Assembly (NCBI RefSeq): GCF_001187865.1
Contig: NZ_LGIT01000003.1
Location: 1-64,000 of the forward strand
Direction of reading: 5' to 3'
Length of the DNA: 64,000 bases
From: Klebsiella sp. RIT-PI-d
GTDB taxonomy: Bacteria > Pseudomonadota > Gammaproteobacteria > Enterobacterales > Enterobacteriaceae
In this document: positions 10,613 to 23,334 of the stretch, in pieces
Layout: each line of letters opens with the position of its first letter
Position numbering within the stretch: position 1 is the first letter of the stretch
Notes under the pieces: model-generated
Databases searched by the model: none
What the model was told of the DNA's origin: nothing
What the model saw: only the letters and a program-made list of their open reading frames with translations
Position numbers and translations under genes: made by a program

Positions 10613-11742
10613 ATCACGGGATCGTCATCATTGGATCTGGCTTTGCCGCCCGCCAGCTGGTGAAAAACATCCGTAAGCAGGATGCCAGCGTGTCGTTGAC
10701 GCTGATTGCGGCTGACAGTATGGATGAGTACAACAAGCCGGATCTCAGCCACGTGATCAGCCGGGGGCTATATGCCGATGACCTCACGTTGCAAACCGCG
10801 GGCGAGTTTGCGGAGCAGTATAATCTGCGCCTGTTTCCGCATACCCGGATCACGGATATTAACGCTGACAGCCGCACGGTATTAAGTCAGTCGGGTCAGT
10901 GGTCGTATGACAAGCTGGTGCTGGCGACCGGTGCCAGCGCTTTTGTGCCGCCGGTTGCGGGTTATGAGCATATGCTAACGCTTAATAGCCAGCAGGAATA
11001 TCGCGCCGCACAGCCTGTGCTGCACGATGCCCAACGGGTACTGATTGTCGGCAGCGGTCTGATTGGCAGCGAGCTGGCAATGGATTTTTGCCGCGCGGGT
11101 AAAGCCGTCACGCTTATTGATAATGCCGCCAGTATTCTGGCGTCCCTGATGCCGCCGGAGGTAAGCAGCCGCCTGCAACATCGGCTGACGGAAAACGGGG
11201 TGCATCTGCTGCTCAAATCACAACTCGTTTCGCTGGAGCAAACAACGGGGGGGATACGCGTCACGCTTGACCGCCAGCGGGTTATTGAGGTGGACGCCGT
11301 CGTCGCGGCAACGGGCCTGCGTCCACAAACCACCCTCGCCCGACGCGCCGGGGTTATGATTAACCGGGGGATCGTCGTCAATACGGCGCTGCAAACCAGC
11401 GACCCGCATATCTTTGCGCTGGGAGACTGCGCGGAGATCAACGGCATGGTCCTGCCGTTCCTGCAGCCGATTATGTTAAGCGCCATGTGTCTTGCGAAAA
11501 CGCTGCTGACGAATGGCGGTGAGCTTAAACTTCCGGCGATGCTGGTGAAGGTGAAAACGCCCGATCTACCACTGCATCTGGCGGGTGAAACACACCGTGA
11601 AGATCTACACTGGCATATCATTGTTGACGATCGGGGAATGGTGGCAAAAGGAATAGATGCCAGTGAAACACTGCGGGCGTTTGTGGTGAGCGAGGATCGG
11701 ATGAAAGAGGCGTTTACGCTGTTAAAAGCGTTGACGGTGTAG
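10609..11742 (+). CDS. norW: NADH:flavorubredoxin reductase
   Basis: A 377-residue FAD protein, the same length as E. coli NorW. It passes electrons from NADH to the rubredoxin domain of NorV. The start codon overlaps the norV stop (ATGA), so the two are translationally coupled. The N-terminal FAD dinucleotide fold is [18 protein letters not shown] (residues 4-21), the NAD-binding fold is [18 protein letters not shown] (near 143-160), and the FAD-binding block [11 protein letters not shown] lies near 265. The frame continues upstream inside norV, but that part is only a shadow. It converges with hypF, 67 nt apart. Confidence 0.97.
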   Translation: MNHGIVIIGSGFAARQLVKNIRKQDASVSLTLIAADSMDEYNKPDLSHVISRGLYADDLTLQTAGEFAEQYNLRLFPHTRITDINADSRTVLSQSGQWSYDKLVLATGASAFVPPVAGYEHMLTLNSQQEYRAAQPVLHDAQRVLIVGSGLIGSELAMDFCRAGKAVTLIDNAASILASLMPPEVSSRLQHRLTENGVHLLLKSQLVSLEQTTGGIRVTLDRQRVIEVDAVVAATGLRPQTTLARRAGVMINRGIVVNTALQTSDPHIFALGDCAEINGMVLPFLQPIMLSAMCLAKTLLTNGGELKLPAMLVKVKTPDLPLHLAGETHREDLHWHIIVDDRGMVAKGIDASETLRAFVVSEDRMKEAFTLLKALTV

Positions 11743-11809
11743 ATACAGAGTGGGGGATGAGGGGGAGACGAAAACACCGAATACAAGTACATCTGATCCC
11801 CCCGACGAT

Positions 11810-14038
11810 TTACATCTTCCGCGCAGCGGCTATTACGGCCTGCCCCAGCGCGATACCGCCATCCCCGGCCGGGAATTGTTGCGGAAAAAGGAGTGTAAAG
11901 TCAGCAAGATAATAACGAAGCCGCTGACACAGCACCTGGTTATGCAGTACACCACCGCTAAAGACCAGAGTAGCGATCCCCCGCGGTTGTGCCTGCTCAC
12001 GCATCAGTGCGGCACATCCTGCCGCCAGCGCATCATGAAAGGCCCAGGCGCGCTGTGCAGGCGGGGCTTGCCACTGTAACCACTGCTTCCAGAAGGTTGC
12101 CAGATCGAGCTGATTCTCGACTACCGGCATGGTCACCGGATGCGGGATCTCATCGCTGGTTGCCGCCAGAGCTTCCAGCAGGCAGGCGGCTTCACCCTCA
12201 TAGCTCAGCGCATTTGAGGCGAGCGTAATGCCTGCGGCCGCAGCTACTGCATCAAATAACCGTCCGCACGAGGAGGCCAGCGGCGCATTAATTCCGCGTG
12301 CAATCGCTTTCGCCAGCAGCGGCCAGTTTTGCGCCTGCACGGTTGCCGTTTCCGGATACTGCTCCCAGTGCGGCACAAACGCCAGGCACTGTGCCAGCAA
12401 GTTCCGCCACGGCTGCCGCGCGGCCAGGTCGCCGCCGGGCAGCGCGACCGCAGGCAGTCCACCGAGGTGTTCACATTCCCGGTAGTTGACCCGTAAACAT
12501 TCACCGCCCCAAAGCGCCCTGCCCTCCCCCATACCAATTCCGTCGAGCGTCAGCGCGATGACATCGCCACCGTTCAGCGGCCAGCCGTGTTCAGCCAGAC
12601 AAGCGGCGGCGTGAGCGTGATGATGCAGCACGGTTTGCACAGGTAACCCCATTGAACCTGCCCACTGCGCGCTGTGATAGGCCGGATGGGCATCAATGAC
12701 CACCTGCTGTGGCGTAAAATCGTATATCGCCAGCATCATTTGCAGGGATGTCTGCCATTGCGCCTGAATACCGTCGTCACTCAGATCGCCAAAATGCTGG
12801 CTCAGTACCGCCTGATTACCGCGCACCAGACAGAACGTATTTTTCAGATCGGCCCCCAGGCACAGCATCGGAGGAACAGCATCAAAACCTGGCGGCAGGG
12901 CCAGCGCATCCGGGACATAGCCCCGCGAGCGACGCAGCATTTCGCCGCTCTGGCGGATAACCGAATCATCCATTCGCTGCACAATATCGCGGTTGTGCAG
13001 CAAAAAACCGTCGGCAATCGCCTGTAGATCGTCCCGAGCCTGCGCATTGGTTATTGCCGGTGGCCTGCCGCTCAGATTGCCGGAAGTCATGACCAGCGGC
13101 CCTGCAAACATCTGCATCAGCAGATGGTGCAACGGCGTTGCGGGCAGCATGACGCCGACTTCACTCAGGCCTGGCGCAATTCCGACGCATAAATCGGGCA
13201 CGCATGATTTATCCACCAGCACCACCGGTGCAGCAGGAGTGCTAAGCAGCGCCCGTGCTGGCAGAGGCAGTCCATTAAGTGATGCAAGCATTACAGCCAG
13301 TGGCTTCGTCGGGCGCTGCTTGCGCTCGCGCAGACGCGCTACCGCATCCTGACGGCGCGCATCGCAGGCGAGATGAAAACCGCCAAGACCTTTAATAGCG
13401 ATAATTCCGCCGCACGCCAGCTGCACAACCGCTGCCGACAGGGCAGATTCTTCTTTTGCCGTCTCTTCACCGCTGATCCACGTCAGCGCAGGGCCACAGA
13501 CCGCGCAGGCTACCGGCTGGGCATGGAATCGTCGATCGGACGGATTACGGTATTCTGCATCGCAGTGTGAACAAAGAGGAAATGCGGCCATTGCCGTAAA
13601 TGGACGATCGTACGGCATGGCGTGAATGATAGTGAAGCGGGGTCCACAGTGGGTGCAGTTAATAAACGGATAGCGGTAACGGCGCTCCTGCGGGTCGTTC
13701 ATCTCTGCCAGGCAGGCCGGACAGGTCGCGGCATCAGGCACGATTTGGGTGCTCATGCTGCCCGCGGCGCTGTGGCGGATAGTAAAATCAGCAGGGATGA
13801 CATCCCAGCTCATCGGCTGGATATCCGTTTCATCAATACGCGCCAGCGGCGGGCAATCCCGGGTAAGCGTGGCAATAAATCCGGCGCTCTCGCCCAGCAG
13901 ACGGACCAGCACGCCGGCACCGTCATTGCACACATCGCCTCTGAGATGCTGTTGTTGGGCAATCTGCCAGACGAAGGGGCGGAAACCCACCCCCTGGACT
14001 TTGCCGCGTACCCGAATTTGCACGCCGTTATAACTCAT
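11810..14038 (-). CDS. hypF: Carbamoyltransferase HypF (hydrogenase maturation)
   Basis: A 742-residue protein; E. coli HypF has 750. It makes the carbamoyl group from carbamoyl phosphate and ATP and transfers it to the C-terminal Cys of HypE, the source of the CN ligands of [NiFe]-hydrogenases. Domains in order: acylphosphatase-like ([14 protein letters not shown] near 14-27), two Cys4 zinc fingers (CPACLAEM... CTHCGPRF and CSHCDAEY... CAVCG, about 105-185), a YrdC-like domain, and a Kae1-like domain with [14 protein letters not shown] near 471 and [10 protein letters not shown] near 700. It ends the operon hydN-fdhF-hypF, starting 10 nt after fdhF. Confidence 0.97.
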   Translation of the reverse strand: MSYNGVQIRVRGKVQGVGFRPFVWQIAQQQHLRGDVCNDGAGVLVRLLGESAGFIATLTRDCPPLARIDETDIQPMSWDVIPADFTIRHSAAGSMSTQIVPDAATCPACLAEMNDPQERRYRYPFINCTHCGPRFTIIHAMPYDRPFTAMAAFPLCSHCDAEYRNPSDRRFHAQPVACAVCGPALTWISGEETAKEESALSAAVVQLACGGIIAIKGLGGFHLACDARRQDAVARLRERKQRPTKPLAVMLASLNGLPLPARALLSTPAAPVVLVDKSCVPDLCVGIAPGLSEVGVMLPATPLHHLLMQMFAGPLVMTSGNLSGRPPAITNAQARDDLQAIADGFLLHNRDIVQRMDDSVIRQSGEMLRRSRGYVPDALALPPGFDAVPPMLCLGADLKNTFCLVRGNQAVLSQHFGDLSDDGIQAQWQTSLQMMLAIYDFTPQQVVIDAHPAYHSAQWAGSMGLPVQTVLHHHAHAAACLAEHGWPLNGGDVIALTLDGIGMGEGRALWGGECLRVNYRECEHLGGLPAVALPGGDLAARQPWRNLLAQCLAFVPHWEQYPETATVQAQNWPLLAKAIARGINAPLASSCGRLFDAVAAAAGITLASNALSYEGEAACLLEALAATSDEIPHPVTMPVVENQLDLATFWKQWLQWQAPPAQRAWAFHDALAAGCAALMREQAQPRGIATLVFSGGVLHNQVLCQRLRYYLADFTLLFPQQFPAGDGGIALGQAVIAAARKM

Positions 14039-14048
14039 AACGCTATGA

Positions 14049-16199
14049 TTACTCCGCTATCGCTGCACACAAACGCCCCTTCATATTACTGTAGGTAGTT
14101 TGCACATACTCTTCCGCCTGCCGCTGATCGGCAATGGTGACCACTTTTACCGCGCAATATTTGGTTTCCGGCGTTTTAGAAACCGGGTCGAGGTTATCCT
14201 GGGTCAGTTCGTTACAGGCCCCGATCCACCATTGATAGGTCATGTATACGCTGCCGGAATTGATACGTTCGCTGACATTAGCCCGGGTAATGACTTTACC
14301 CCGACGCGATTCGACCCATACCAGCTGCCCGTCCCTGACGCCCAGTTGCTCTGCATCGTGCGGGTTGATTTGCATAAAACCTGGCTCATCGGCCAGCGTT
14401 TGCAGCGCCGCGCAGTTTCCGGTCATCGAACGGCAGGAGTAGTGTCCCACCTCACGCACGGTACACAGCACCAGCGGATAAGCTTCATCGGGAAGCTCAG
14501 CCGGGGCGCGCCACGGGGCAGCAAACAGATGCCCTTTGCCGTCCGGCGTGGAGAATTTATTGCCCTCATAGAGATACGGTGTACCGGGATGATCCAGCGT
14601 TGGGCACGGCCACTGAACATGGCCCATATCACCCATTTTTTCATAGGTGACGCCGTAAAACAGCGGGCACAGCTCGCGCATTTCGTCCCAGATTTGCTGG
14701 TTATCGTCATAATGCATCGGATAACCCATTTCGCTGGCCAGAAGACTGATGATTTCCCAGTCGCGCTTGACGTTGTACTTCGGTTCAATGGCTTTTTCGA
14801 ACCGCTGAAAGCCGCGGTCGGCGCAGGTAAACACGCCGCCATGCTCGCCCCATGAGGTGGCAGGCAGCAAGACGTCGGCCTGCTCGGCGGTTTTGGTCAT
14901 AAAGATATCCTGCACCACCACAAAATCGAGGGCCTCGAAACCTTTACGCACCAGCCCTAAATCGGCCTCGGTCTGGAGCGGATCTTCGCCCATGATGTAG
15001 TACGCTTTGACCTTACCTTCCAGCGCCAGATGCGGTACTTCCGTGATCCGCACGCCAACTTTATCGTCCATCAGATTAACGTCAATGCCCCAGGCGCTGG
15101 CAAATTTCTCCCGCACCGCCGGATCGACCACATCCTGATAACCGGGGAACTGATTCGGCAGCACGCCCATGTCGCACGCGCCCTGCACATTGTTCTGACC
15201 GCGCACCGGACCTACCCCGACGTTTTCGCGGCCAAGGTTGCCGGTCATCAGGGCGAGGCTCGACAGGCCTTTCACCACGTCAACCGCCTGACCAAACTGG
15301 GTCACGCCCATGCCCCACATAATGGTCGCAGAAGGCGCGGCAGCATAAGCACGCATAGCCTGACGGATTTGCTGCGCAGAGACGCCCGTCAGATGCTCAA
15401 CGGCTTCCGGCGCGTAGTCTTTGACCATTTCACGATACGCATCCAGCCCGGTGGTGTAGCGCGAGACATATTCTTTATCGTAGAGATCTTCTTCCAGCAG
15501 CACATAAGCGAAGGCATTCACCAGCGCCATATTGCAGCCGTTACTGATTTGCAGATGCTGATCGGCAATGCGCGCAGTTTCAATGCGACGCGGATCGCAG
15601 ACGATGATTTTCGCCCCGTTTTGCTTCGCTTTAATCACCCGGCGGGCCACAATCGGGTGTGAATCGGCACAGTTGTAGCCAAACACCAGCAGGCAGCGCG
15701 AGTTTTCGATATCGCCGATGGAATTGCTCATGGCCCCGTTGCCCAGCGTTTCCTGCAAACCGGCAACCGACGGGCCATGACACACGCGGGCACAGCAGTC
15801 GACATTATTGGTATGCAGAACGCCGCGGGCGAATTTCTGCATCACATAGTTGGTTTCGTTACCGGTTCCGCGCGATGACCCGGTGGTCATAATCGCGCGT
15901 GGACCGTGTTTTTCTTTTATTTCGCTCAACCGTTTGGCGGTATAGCGAATGGCTTCATCCCAGCTTACCGGCGTAAATTTGCCGCCCTTTTGATAGCGGA
16001 TCATCGGCTGCGTCAGGCGCGGCGTCAGGAGTTTGGTGTCATTCAGAAAATCCCAACCGTAATAGCCCTTCAGACAGAGTTCATTTTGGTTAGTTTTACC
16101 GTCCGCCGCTTCCGCGCGGATAATACGATCTTTCTCAACAACCAGCTTTAATTTGCAGCCAGCACCGCAATAAGGACATACGCTCGTAATTTTTTTCAT
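14049..16199 (-). CDS. fdhF: Formate dehydrogenase H, cysteine form
   Basis: A 716-residue molybdopterin oxidoreductase; E. coli FdhF has 715. It oxidises formate to CO2 and feeds electrons to hydrogenase 3 in the formate hydrogenlyase complex. The N-terminal [4Fe-4S] ligands are Cys8, Cys11, Cys15 and Cys42. The active-site motif is [14 protein letters not shown] with Cys140, encoded by TGT at 15780-15782, exactly where E. coli has the TGA-encoded selenocysteine; the following His141 is kept. The gene lies between hydN and hypF, whereas E. coli fdhF is elsewhere. A second, Sec-type copy may exist outside the window. No sign of decay is seen. Confidence 0.95.
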   Translation of the reverse strand: MKKITSVCPYCGAGCKLKLVVEKDRIIRAEAADGKTNQNELCLKGYYGWDFLNDTKLLTPRLTQPMIRYQKGGKFTPVSWDEAIRYTAKRLSEIKEKHGPRAIMTTGSSRGTGNETNYVMQKFARGVLHTNNVDCCARVCHGPSVAGLQETLGNGAMSNSIGDIENSRCLLVFGYNCADSHPIVARRVIKAKQNGAKIIVCDPRRIETARIADQHLQISNGCNMALVNAFAYVLLEEDLYDKEYVSRYTTGLDAYREMVKDYAPEAVEHLTGVSAQQIRQAMRAYAAAPSATIMWGMGVTQFGQAVDVVKGLSSLALMTGNLGRENVGVGPVRGQNNVQGACDMGVLPNQFPGYQDVVDPAVREKFASAWGIDVNLMDDKVGVRITEVPHLALEGKVKAYYIMGEDPLQTEADLGLVRKGFEALDFVVVQDIFMTKTAEQADVLLPATSWGEHGGVFTCADRGFQRFEKAIEPKYNVKRDWEIISLLASEMGYPMHYDDNQQIWDEMRELCPLFYGVTYEKMGDMGHVQWPCPTLDHPGTPYLYEGNKFSTPDGKGHLFAAPWRAPAELPDEAYPLVLCTVREVGHYSCRSMTGNCAALQTLADEPGFMQINPHDAEQLGVRDGQLVWVESRRGKVITRANVSERINSGSVYMTYQWWIGACNELTQDNLDPVSKTPETKYCAVKVVTIADQRQAEEYVQTTYSNMKGRLCAAIAE

Positions 16200-16235
16200 C
16201 AGTAACAGACCTGTTAAAAGTGAAACGAATGGGAT

Positions 16236-16781
16236 TTAAAATATCAGGGACGTTGCAGCATCCAGCGCAGTACGACGACGTTTTTCTGCGCTTAACTGTT
16301 CGAGTTTGTCGCGGTCAACGCAGACCAGCGCATGCGTCGGACAGACTTCCATGCACGCCGGGCCGGCTTCACGCTGATGACATAAATCGCACTTATTGGC
16401 TTCGGCTTTTTCCGCACGTACGTTCAGTCCGCTGCCGCTGTTGCGTACAACCGGGCGCAAAACCACTTCCATCGCGCCGTAAGGACAGGCGACAACACAG
16501 GTTTTACAGCCAATGCAGCGTTCCTGCATCACGTGGACAAAGCCTTTATCGCGGCTGATTGCCCCGTTCGGGCAAACGTTGGCACATGGCGCGTCTTCGC
16601 ACTGACGGCACAGCGTTGCCGTAGAAATATTGACCCCTTTGATAACGTGAATACGCGGCTGAAAATTATGCGGCGTCAGGGCTGCGCAGTCCTGATCCTG
16701 CTGGTGGGATACCACGCAGGCAACTTCGCAGGTACGACAGCCAATGCATTTGCTCGCATCCGCAATGATGAAACGGTTCAT
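16236..16781 (-). CDS. hydN: Ferredoxin-type electron transfer protein HydN
   Basis: A 181-residue iron-sulfur protein related to HycB. The ATG of MNRFIIADASKC was preferred over an in-frame TTG one codon upstream. Four Cys clusters are visible: CIGCRTCEVAC (13-23), CRQCEDAPCANVCP (near 59-72), CIGCKTCVVACP (near 90-101) and CDLCHQREAGPACMEVCP (near 134-151), enough for four [4Fe-4S] centres. HydN is required for full FdhF activity in E. coli. It is first in hydN-fdhF-hypF, 36 nt before fdhF, which supports a direct role as partner of this formate dehydrogenase. A sigma54 promoter lies just upstream. Confidence 0.96.
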   Translation of the reverse strand: MNRFIIADASKCIGCRTCEVACVVSHQQDQDCAALTPHNFQPRIHVIKGVNISTATLCRQCEDAPCANVCPNGAISRDKGFVHVMQERCIGCKTCVVACPYGAMEVVLRPVVRNSGSGLNVRAEKAEANKCDLCHQREAGPACMEVCPTHALVCVDRDKLEQLSAEKRRRTALDAATSLIF

Positions 16782-16817
16782 CAAACACTCCAGTAATGGC
16801 TAATAACGCGCTGGAGG

Positions 16818-16835
16818 ATGCATAATTCGCGCCAA
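16818..16835 (-). promoter_or_regulatory. sigma54 promoter of hydN-fdhF-hypF
   Basis: The minus strand has TTGGCGCGAATTATGCAT. GG and GC are separated by exactly 10 nt, as RpoN promoters require, and the site lies about 40 nt before hydN. The E. coli hydN-hypF operon is known to be FhlA/sigma54 dependent. Confidence 0.75.
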
Positions 16836-16889
16836 CTATTAATTACATGATTTTAAATGATATTTATTAGCGAGGATCGTTTTTGACGC

Positions 16890-16915
16890 TGTCATCGACA
16901 CTTGTGTCGATGACA
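16890..16915. promoter_or_regulatory. Perfect palindrome, probable FhlA binding site
   Basis: Two perfect 12-nt arms (TGTCATCGACAC and GTGTCGATGACA) are separated by TT. The element lies about 55-80 nt upstream of the hydN sigma54 promoter, the usual distance for an enhancer-binding protein. Similar TGTC/GACA words recur at the other FhlA-controlled promoters in this window. It also lies just past the ascG stop, so a terminator role cannot be excluded, but no T-run follows. Confidence 0.55.
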
Positions 16916-16927
16916 ATTTGACGAGGT

Positions 16928-17941
16928 TCAGGCGCAGGGACCGGCAATAATCGAATCACGCAGCATCAGTTCACCATTGAAAACTTGCTGATAATTAAAT
17001 TCGCCGCCGTCGAGCATAAATATCAGGCGGCTGATGGTTTCCTTAATCATCTCCGTAACCGGTAGCCTGACGCTGGAAAGGGAAGGGATCAGATACGGCG
17101 CGAGGGCCGTGTCATCAAACCCCAGCACCGATACCTGTTCCGGTACGCGGATACCCTGCTGGTGAAGCTGCTTGATGGCCCCGGTCGCCATATCGTCATT
17201 GCTGGCCACCAGCGCTGAAAACGACACCTGACGTAAAAGTAGCGTATCGACGCCTGAGGCGCCGGTCGACGGCGTCCATTTCCCCTCCGCAATCAGCGCA
17301 TCACGTACGGCAATACCGTTCTGACTCAGCGCCTCTTTATACCCCGCAAGACGTTCGATCCCGGTTGGTGAGTCCAGCGAGCCGGTAATAAACGCGATAT
17401 CGCGATGCCCCATAGCGATAAGCTGCGATATAGCGTGAAAGCTGGAGGCCTTTTGATCGGACCAGACACAGTGGCTGCTGTTATGGCGCAAACGCCGGTT
17501 AATCACCATAATCGGCTGACTGTGACTATGAATAATTTCATCCATTTCATCCACGCTTAAAAAGCGCGGATAAATAATGACCGCATCGCAACGTAGATCC
17601 AGCAAATACTCAATGGCTTCGCGCTCGTCCTGAGCGCTATGTTTACCATCAGCGAGAATTAACCTGCGGCCTTTATCTTCAGTCATCCGGGCGGCGTGAA
17701 ACAGCAACTCACTAAAATAAACCCCGTGATAAAGCGTATTGGTCACTACCAGCCCAATGGTCTGCGTCGACCGGTTTGCCAGGCTGCGAGCCAGCAAATT
17801 AGGTCGGTAGCCACTCTCTTCAATAGCCTGATAGACACGATCTTTGGTTTGCTGGCTGACATAGCCATTGCCTGTCAACACGCGTGAAACCGTGGCCTTC
17901 GACACCCCTGCCCGCTTCGCCACTTCCAGCATCGTTGCCAT
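16928..17941 (-). CDS. ascG: LacI-family repressor AscG
   Basis: A 337-residue regulator from the start MATMLEVAKRAG; the nearby MNG start is possible, but its SD spacing is worse. AscG represses the asc genes for beta-glucosides. The N-terminal LacI helix-turn-helix reads TMLEVAKRAGVSKATVSRVL (residues 3-22) with the hinge ARSLANRSTQTIGLVV. The periplasmic-binding-protein-like sensor domain follows, ending in VLGFDDTALAPYLIPSLSSVRLPV, typical of the family. It is divergent from ascFB, with a GGAACC/GGTTTCC operator candidate at 18106-18118 in the shared intergenic region. Confidence 0.94.
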   Translation of the reverse strand: MATMLEVAKRAGVSKATVSRVLTGNGYVSQQTKDRVYQAIEESGYRPNLLARSLANRSTQTIGLVVTNTLYHGVYFSELLFHAARMTEDKGRRLILADGKHSAQDEREAIEYLLDLRCDAVIIYPRFLSVDEMDEIIHSHSQPIMVINRRLRHNSSHCVWSDQKASSFHAISQLIAMGHRDIAFITGSLDSPTGIERLAGYKEALSQNGIAVRDALIAEGKWTPSTGASGVDTLLLRQVSFSALVASNDDMATGAIKQLHQQGIRVPEQVSVLGFDDTALAPYLIPSLSSVRLPVTEMIKETISRLIFMLDGGEFNYQQVFNGELMLRDSIIAGPCA

Positions 17942-18029
17942 ACCATTCATCCCTCTTTTTATGATCTCAGCAGTGTACTTCACCCTCTGCCAATTTACAG
18001 CGCCAGTCTGCAAACGCCACCTGAGTCCT

Positions 18030-18045
18030 GGCGATCTGCATCACA
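18030..18045. promoter_or_regulatory. Possible CRP site in the ascG-ascF gap
   Basis: GGCGA-N6-TCACA: one half matches the CRP consensus TGTGA-N6-TCACA perfectly, the other half in three of five positions. CRP activation is known for ascFB in E. coli. This is a by-eye match only. Confidence 0.4.
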
Positions 18046-18105
18046 ATTTCGCAACATAAAAAATTTAAAACTTGCCTGGAAAATCCAAACTCATCATCCT
18101 TTTGT

Positions 18106-18118
18106 GGAACCGGTTTCC
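18106..18118. promoter_or_regulatory. Candidate AscG operator
   Basis: GGAACCGGTTTCC is a near-perfect palindrome centred on CCGG, as expected for a LacI/GalR-type operator. It lies about 70 nt before ascF in the ascG-ascF gap. Confidence 0.6.
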
Positions 18119-18185
18119 TATACACTATTTCATCAACGCAGCGCGGCGATGATGTCATCTAACCAAAAAACAGGACACAGATCCG

Positions 18186-21073
<2,888 letters not shown>

Positions 21074-21113
21074 TCGCCTGACGTGTTGATTAGCAAAATA
21101 TAACGCTCCCTCT

Positions 21114-21144
21114 CAGGCCCGGTAAGCGCAGCGCCACCGGGCGG
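21114..21144. repeat. REP-like palindromic element
   Basis: CCCGGT, then AAGCGCAGCGCC, then ACCGGG, flanked by CAGG: the typical enterobacterial REP layout with GCGCTGCGCTTA in the loop. It lies between the convergent ascB and hycI genes and probably also ends transcripts or protects their 3' ends. Confidence 0.7.
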
Positions 21145-21160
21145 AGGATCTACCGCGGTT

Positions 21161-21616
21161 TCACAGTCGGGCGAAGCCACCCTCACCCTGCCAGTCGGCG
21201 AGGTGCGCATAGACGGTCTCTACCGCCTCTTTGATGGGCTGGGTCATGGGATAATAAAAGCCCACGATATCCGGCTGAATGCCGAGGAAAATCACTTCTC
21301 CAACGTCATCTTTAAGCTGATCGACCAGGTAGTTAAGCGGCATATTATGGGTGGTCATCATAAACATTTCAGCGATGTCATCCGGGTCGACAATGCGGAT
21401 TTCACCGGGATTTAGCCCCATATCGGTGGCATCGACAATCAGCAGACGCGTTGGGCGCAGTTCGCGGATGGCGACAATATCGTTTTCGGGCGCGCTGCCG
21501 CCGTCAATAACTACCCAGTTCCCCTGCGGATTTGCGGCGCACATTTCTGCCAGCAGCGGCCCCGCGCCGTCGTCACCCATCATACTGTTGCCTACACACA
21601 ATAAAACGTCAGTCAC
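21161..21616 (-). CDS. hycI: Hydrogenase 3 maturation endopeptidase
   Basis: A 151-residue protein; E. coli HycI has 156, the difference being at the C-terminus. It cleaves the C-terminal peptide from the hydrogenase 3 large subunit HycE after nickel insertion. Asp16 in GNSMMGDDGAGP and Asp62/His90 in IVDATDMGLNPGE and TTHNMPL are the nickel-sensing residues of this peptidase family. The start is GTG with a good AAGGAG upstream. The 5' end overlaps hycH by 8 nt, and it is the last gene of the hyc operon. Confidence 0.95.
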   Translation of the reverse strand: MTDVLLCVGNSMMGDDGAGPLLAEMCAANPQGNWVVIDGGSAPENDIVAIRELRPTRLLIVDATDMGLNPGEIRIVDPDDIAEMFMMTTHNMPLNYLVDQLKDDVGEVIFLGIQPDIVGFYYPMTQPIKEAVETVYAHLADWQGEGGFARL

Positions 21617-22019
21617 GGAGTCTCCTTACCATCAGATAGATGGCGCTTTCCTGGTGAATATCATGGAGCATACTGAGCATCAGTTTACTCCACTCTTGCT
21701 GCTGTGGCGTCTGCGCGGCGCGCGCGTTATCAAACGCGTGCGCCAGCATCTGGACATGGTTAAAATCAATAACGATTTCGCCGTATTTTGGCACGCCTTC
21801 CATTTTACGTCGGGCCTCGGTGCCCGTCTCCAGCGTGCCTATCCATGCCAGATAATCTTGCCACGGGCAGGTCAGCGCCGCCTCCAGACAGTCGATCACC
21901 CCAAGATGGTGACCAATCGCCAGGCTGTAATAGACCACCTGCTGCGCCTCGGCGGGCGTCGCATCGTTCTCATCAATAAATTTACGGCTCAGCTGACTGA
22001 ACACCACCTTTTCACTCAT
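21609..22019 (-). CDS. hycH: Formate hydrogenlyase maturation protein HycH
   Basis: A 136-residue protein, the same size as E. coli HycH, starting [19 protein letters not shown]. It is needed for assembly of the large-subunit precursor of hydrogenase 3; the mechanism is unclear. No cofactor motif is visible, and the protein is soluble with no membrane segment. The start overlaps the hycG stop (ATGA), and its 3' end overlaps hycI, so it is tightly coupled within the operon. It is recognised by context and overall similarity remembered from the family. Confidence 0.93.
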   Translation of the reverse strand: MSEKVVFSQLSRKFIDENDATPAEAQQVVYYSLAIGHHLGVIDCLEAALTCPWQDYLAWIGTLETGTEARRKMEGVPKYGEIVIDFNHVQMLAHAFDNARAAQTPQQQEWSKLMLSMLHDIHQESAIYLMVRRLRD

Positions 22020-22783
22020 CGGATACGCGCCTCTTCAACAACCTGATTCAGATGGGTCACGATCTCCGTCAGACGCGGATCTTTTTCAGCCTCCAGCCAG
22101 CGCGCAACCTGCTGCTCGCCCTGGCCTATCAGGCGCAAATAGTCGTCGGCAATCTGGCGACCGTAGCGGTAACCGGCCAGGCGACGCGCTTCGCGATCGA
22201 CTTTCACGCGCAGCGGCTGCACCATATCGGGATGCAGAATTTCAGCCGCCTGTACGTCCAGCTCACCCGGCTCGCGGGCGTGGATTTTCTGCTCCAGCAG
22301 GCCAAGCGCCATCGCAAAACCGTACAGCGTGGCCGCAGGGGTTGGCGGACAGCCCGGAATGTAAACATCAACCGGAACGATTTTGTCGGTGCCGCCCCAG
22401 ACGCAGTACAGGTCGTGGAAAATACCGCCGCTATTGCCGCAGGCCCCGTAAGAGATACAGATTTTCGGGTCCGGCGCAGACTGCCAGGCGCGCAGCGCCG
22501 GGGAGCGCATAGCGCGAGTCACGGCCCCCGTGAAGAGCAGAATATCCGCATGACGCGGCGACGGAACCACTTTGATTCCGAAGCGCTCAGCATCGAACAG
22601 CGGCGAAATAGAGGCGAAAATTTCGATTTCACAGCCGTTGCAGCCGCCGCAGTCCACGCGATAAACGTAGGCTGAACGTTTGATGTTTTTCAGCAGCGAG
22701 GTTTTCATGCTGGCGATGGATTCGTCCACCGTCATCGGCACCGGAATGCCGTTGGCATCGCGCGGACCTAATAAATTGCTCAT
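22016..22783 (-). CDS. hycG: Hydrogenase 3 small subunit HycG
   Basis: A 255-residue protein, as in E. coli. It carries the [4Fe-4S] cluster proximal to the NiFe site and passes electrons to hydrogen formation. Cluster ligands are visible in [14 protein letters not shown] (near 41-54), YGACGNSGG (near 111-119) and PGCPPTPAA (near 143-151), the complex I NuoB-like pattern. It acts at the cytoplasmic face of the inner membrane with HycE. It overlaps hycF and hycH by a few bases at either end. Confidence 0.97.
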   Translation of the reverse strand: MSNLLGPRDANGIPVPMTVDESIASMKTSLLKNIKRSAYVYRVDCGGCNGCEIEIFASISPLFDAERFGIKVVPSPRHADILLFTGAVTRAMRSPALRAWQSAPDPKICISYGACGNSGGIFHDLYCVWGGTDKIVPVDVYIPGCPPTPAATLYGFAMALGLLEQKIHAREPGELDVQAAEILHPDMVQPLRVKVDREARRLAGYRYGRQIADDYLRLIGQGEQQVARWLEAEKDPRLTEIVTHLNQVVEEARIR

Positions 22784-23325
22784 TAACTGGCCTCTTTCAT
22801 ATGACGCGTCAATTCAATGCGGTCGGACGGCACCAGGCATTTCTGACGCTTACAGTCCGGGCAAGTCTCAAATATTTCGCGGTGGTGTTCCGCACGGCTG
22901 TCGCCGTTATGTTTGAGCAGGGCAATGGCGTAGTCGATCTCTTTTTGCACCGCAAAAGGCCGCTGGCACACCCGGCAGTTGCATAGCGCAAAACGCGACT
23001 GCTGAAGAAAGTCTTCTTTTCGCCACACCGCCAGCTCGTACTCCTGCGAAAGCTTAATTGCCGCTGTCGGACACACTTCTTCGCAGCGAGCACAGAAAAT
23101 GCAGCGCCCGAGATTGAACTGCCACGCCTGCTCGCCGGTAGCAAGATCGGTTTCAACGGTTAGCGCATTGGACGGACAGGCGTTCACACACGCCGCACAT
23201 CCGATACACTGCTGCGGATTGTGCTCCGGTTTGCCGCGAAAATTAGGATCGACGGCAATCGGCTCCAGCGGGTATGAGGACGTCGCCGTGCCGGTTTTAA
23301 TAACTTTTTTGATAAAGGTAAACAT
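22783..23325 (-). CDS. hycF: Formate hydrogenlyase iron-sulfur subunit HycF
   Basis: A 180-residue NuoI-like ferredoxin, the same length as E. coli HycF. It has two [4Fe-4S] motifs, [12 protein letters not shown] (near 41-52) and [12 protein letters not shown] (near 75-86), plus additional Cys pairs in LCNCRVCQ (113-120) and [10 protein letters not shown] (154-163) that resemble a zinc or extra cluster site. It relays electrons between HycB and HycG in the peripheral arm of the complex. It starts 9 nt after hycE and overlaps the hycG start. Confidence 0.96.
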   Translation of the reverse strand: MFTFIKKVIKTGTATSSYPLEPIAVDPNFRGKPEHNPQQCIGCAACVNACPSNALTVETDLATGEQAWQFNLGRCIFCARCEEVCPTAAIKLSQEYELAVWRKEDFLQQSRFALCNCRVCQRPFAVQKEIDYAIALLKHNGDSRAEHHREIFETCPDCKRQKCLVPSDRIELTRHMKEAS

Positions 23326-23334
23326 GGCGATTCC

